A DNA stretch of 64,000 nt, from positions 4,831,501 to 4,895,500 of the forward strand of contig JBBBDQ010001153.1 of the NCBI GenBank assembly GCA_037127315.1, written 5' to 3'. A program made the position numbers and the translations under genes. The DNA comes from Ascarosepion bandense. Lineage: Eukaryota > Mollusca > Cephalopoda > Sepiida > Sepiidae. The first letter of the stretch is position 1; each line of letters begins with the position of its first letter. This document shows, in pieces, positions 60,765 to 64,000 of the stretch. The notes beneath the pieces are model-generated. The model ran no database searches and was not told the origin of the DNA. It saw only the letters and a program-made list of their open reading frames with translations.

Positions 60765-63700
60765 GATTTCACTGGATGACCCAGAACATGTAGAAACATG
60801 GATGAGAACTTTTTTGCGAAATTTGCAAGAGTAAAGAAATTAAAAGATTCAAAGATAAATGGAGGAGAAAACAAGATAACTGGTTCATTTTTTGCTATAG
60901 TGGGATGCAAAGCTGTCAAGAAAAGTTTGACAATGTGTTACTCAAGAGAGTTAGTAGATATAACATTTGAACAAATTATGAAAGTCATAAAAAGGAACAT
61001 AAGACCAAACAATAACAAAAAAACAAAACAAAAAAACATTAGTAATAATGAAAAGAACCAAGTTTTTGAAAACTAGACAAGCACCACAGGAGTTCATTAG
61101 GCAATACTTACGAGTAACATATCGTGAATTTGAAAAATTGGGAGCACACGAAATGACTACAGAAGATGAATTCATTCGTTTTAAATTAATTGAAGGCTTG
61201 CAAGAACAGCACTATAAGCACAAAATACTAAAATGTCTGCAGAGTAGCAGAAAGAGTTTGGAAGCTAGCGTTTAGTTTTTGTAACAAAGTTGATTAGAAG
61301 AATTCGAGACATATAGGATGAGCACTACCGCATCTGTAAATAAATGTAAATATTGTGGGAAAACACATATGAGAGACAAGTATAAATGTTTAGCTTTTGG
61401 AAAAATATGCCCAAATTGAACAAAATAATAATAATCGTTTTCAGAACGTAAGCAAATACGAAAAGCAAAGAAAAGTAAAAACTGTTCAAACCCACCCCGA
61501 AGAAGAAGCTGGAATATTTACAATGAATACACAAAAAGAGGCAGAGAAAAAATAAGGATAAATTGCTAAGTATTAGACATGAAAGTTGATATGGGCAGTG
61601 AAATTACACTGATACCAAAAAATTTCTGGATAAATTAGGGGACAGAAATGAAGAAAAAGCAGCATACAAATAAAGCAATTTGATGGAATGACAATGAAAA
61701 CAATAGGCATATTTCAAGGCAATTTTGAAACTGACAATAGTTTTGACAGAATTCCGATTACAAAAAAAATCGCAGATTATTAGAAATTGATGTATTAAAA
61801 GTAGACACAATGAGATTAATCAATTTCATGGAAGCAGAAGGAAATGCAATAGGATTGGTGAAAGGGTATAAAGCAATCATTCAACTAAAGTAGAACTATC
61901 ACACAAAGTATATAGTTATAAAAATTCCAGTTCATATCCTCCATTTGATAGTAACCAAATGAAACAAAATGATAGAACGAGGCATACTAGAAAGTGTAAC
62001 TCAAAGTGGTAGTAATTGAAGTGGCGATAAAGAAAGCTGATAGAGATTTAAGGATATGTGGTGATTATAAGATACGGGTGCATCACCAGATATATTCAGA
62101 CTCTTTTCCATTGCCAAATATCGAAACTGCAATCCACGAGTTAGCAAAATTAGAGTACTTTGCAAAAATTGATCTCAAGTTAGCATACAATCAAAGAGAA
62201 ATTGACGAGAAATTCAAGGATAAACACCCCTATAGGCTTATTAAGATAGACACGTCTACCGTCTGGGATTAAAACTTCCAGTCATATTTTTCAAAAAGCG
62301 AAGGAAAGAGGCTTATTGAAAAAAATAAAAATATATCATGATATACCAGGACGATAAAGGTGTAGAAGCGAGAACTAAAGAAGATTTAAAATATAAAACA
62401 GCAACTTTTGATGAGATTAAAAAAGGCGAGTTTAGCCATAAACAAAGAGAAATGTAATTTTGATTGTAAAAAGATATGATATTTAGAATATCAAATATCA
62501 AAAGAAGGCATATCACCTGCTGATTGACTAACAAATAAAATAATAGAAATAGCTGCTCCAACAATTAAAGGAGAATTAGAATCTTTTTGAGGACTGACAA
62601 ATTTTATAGTAAATACATACCAAGATACAGCTACATAATAGAAACATTTGCAAAATTACACAAAAAAATGAATGAATTTAAGCGGACACAAGCAAACGAT
62701 CGCTTTTGAAACATTAAAGAATATTCTGAGGAGCAAACCCATAATAGAATTTTTTTTATCCTAAAAAGAAATAACGTTAACCATGAATGTAAGTGAGAAG
62801 GCAATTGCTGCTCTTCTATCACAAGAAGAACACCCAATCATGTACATATAAAGAAGGTTAACATCAGCAGAATCAAACTACTCGAATATTGAAAAGTAAG
62901 CGCTAACAATAGAAGCATGGAGAGGGCATGAAACTATTTGATAGGAAAAAATTCTTATTATAATCGGAGCACAAAACATTAGAATTCATGTTTAACCTGA
63001 GAAAAAAAAACACCAAAAGTCACATTGTCAAGGATTTTAAGATAGACAATAAAAATCATGGGATTCGATTTTGACATATTGTACATAAAAGAGAACACTA
63101 TTCTTCATGTAGATAATTTATCAAGATTGCAGTTCAAGAATGAAACAGAAGAAACACAAGAAAATACTGAAGATAAAATAATACACTTGCTAGAAACAGA
63201 CATTCTTCCTCTAAATAGACTCAAAATAGAAATAAAACAAGACTAAATATTAAACGGAATAGTAAAGAAAATAAAAAATAATATATGGGGTAATTGTTTG
63301 ATAGCAGAGTGACACTTTAAGGAAACAAAACACAAGCTAACCATATAAAATGGCATTTTATGCAATAGAGATGTAATAATAGCTCCACTAATACTGAAAA
63401 GATACATACTAAAAGGAGTACATAATGACGTACATTGTGGCATAACAGCAATACAAAAAAACTATATTAAGAGATACCCAAAATGTGTGGAAATAAAAAA
63501 CTTCAAGCAAGTAAAAATTCATTCATGGCCCAAGGAAGCAGTCATACATTAGGATCCATATGTATCACGCACATATCAGAGATAGAGGATTATTCTTAGT
63601 ATTAGTGAACTCATATTCAGGATGGCCAGAAGTTGTTCAAGGAAAAGACAGAAAAGCCACCACAATAAAAAAAATACCAGGAACCATATTCTCAAAAATG

Positions 63701-64000
63701 GAGTACCCCGGACACTAGTCACTTACAATTTACCTGAATTTTGCGACCAGAATTTATTTGCATGGCTAAAACTATTTAAATGCATCCCAAACAAGACACC
63801 ACCATATCACCCACAGTCTAATGGCATCGTAGAATGAATGGTAAAAATCCTGAAAATGGGATTTAAAGCATTTTCACAACAGACGGAAAACATCGAAGCA
63901 TATTCAAAATTTCTTCTCAGTTACAGGTCTATTTCAAGAAGGAAAGTGAGCCCATCTGCATTAATGAGAAAGCAAATCAGAGCCCCCACATCTATGTCCT
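60765..64000 (+). mobile_element. Ty3/gypsy element, decayed gag-pol, runs off the window
   Basis: In order, in shifting frames: gag (60798-61275: SKINGGENKITGSFFAIVG, EFEKLGAHEMTTED, EQHYKHKIL), and a zinc knuckle (CKYCGKTHMRDKYKC, 61340). Protease follows (VDMGSEITLIPKNFW, 61580), then RT (FAKIDLKLAYNQREIDEKFK at 62160 and IYQDD at 62345). RNase H lies at about 62780-63200 and integrase at about 63430-63840 (GWPEV, LVTYNLPEFCDQ, PYHPQSNGIVE). The integrase Asp normally in TDNxPEF is Tyr here, and a stop follows the glutamate. Stops are frequent throughout, so the copy is dead. The 3' end and LTR lie beyond 64000. Confidence 0.85.

Overview
This window looks like AT-rich, repeat-dense animal genomic DNA. 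The evidence is spliced exons with GT/AG boundaries, introns of 1.3 to 7 kb, seven copies of one LINE family, Penelope-like, R2/R4-like, RTE-like, mariner and Ty3/gypsy remnants, and tRNA-derived SINEs. The repeat mix and the vWA/ShKT/VWC domain combination suggest a mollusc, most likely a cephalopod such as an octopus. That assignment is inference from remembered families. No prokaryotic gene, operon or CRISPR array is visible.

One host gene can be followed on the + strand, from a 24-base linker exon at 8171-8194 to a half VWC exon at 59860-59974. It continues beyond both ends of what can be read. Fourteen exons join without a frame break: linker, vWA domain (11282-11552 and 17279-17565), linker (21978), two ShKT domains (24568 and 27769), linker (30728), two VWC domains (32047+39199 and 45266+48035), a third ShKT (49460), linker (55678), and the first half of a third VWC (59860). 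Every module boundary is phase 1, and every within-domain junction is phase 2. This is the classic exon-shuffling pattern. The product is probably a secreted, disulfide-rich extracellular-matrix or adhesion protein. I cannot name the orthologue.

Almost everything else is mobile DNA in the introns. From 1 to 8.1 kb lie two abutting LINE copies, an R2/R4-like LINE split by a mariner, and a third LINE copy. From 12.7 to 16.3 kb lie gypsy pieces in both orientations and a LINE RT fragment. From 18 to 28.8 kb lie SINEs, a T-rich/A-rich block, a Penelope-like element, an RTE-like copy, a LINE and a perfectly duplicated 131-base retroposon segment. From 29 to 38.5 kb lie a mariner, a 109-base tandem repeat, a fold-back SINE and a gypsy copy split by a putative solo LTR. 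From 39.6 to 40.7 kb lies a TIR element with an 11-base target duplication. From 41.5 to 52.7 kb lie two long LINE copies and two RTE-like copies. From 56 to 58.9 kb lie a second fold-back, a second Penelope-like type and an RTE-like tail. From 60.8 kb to the end lies a decayed gypsy element that runs out of the window.

The element copies I could read are broken by stops, frameshifts, deletions or lost catalytic residues. Three points stand out: a 164-base block identical in two RTE-like copies that are otherwise clearly diverged, the TIR element at 39.6-40.7 kb, and the strictly symmetric exon phases of the host gene.
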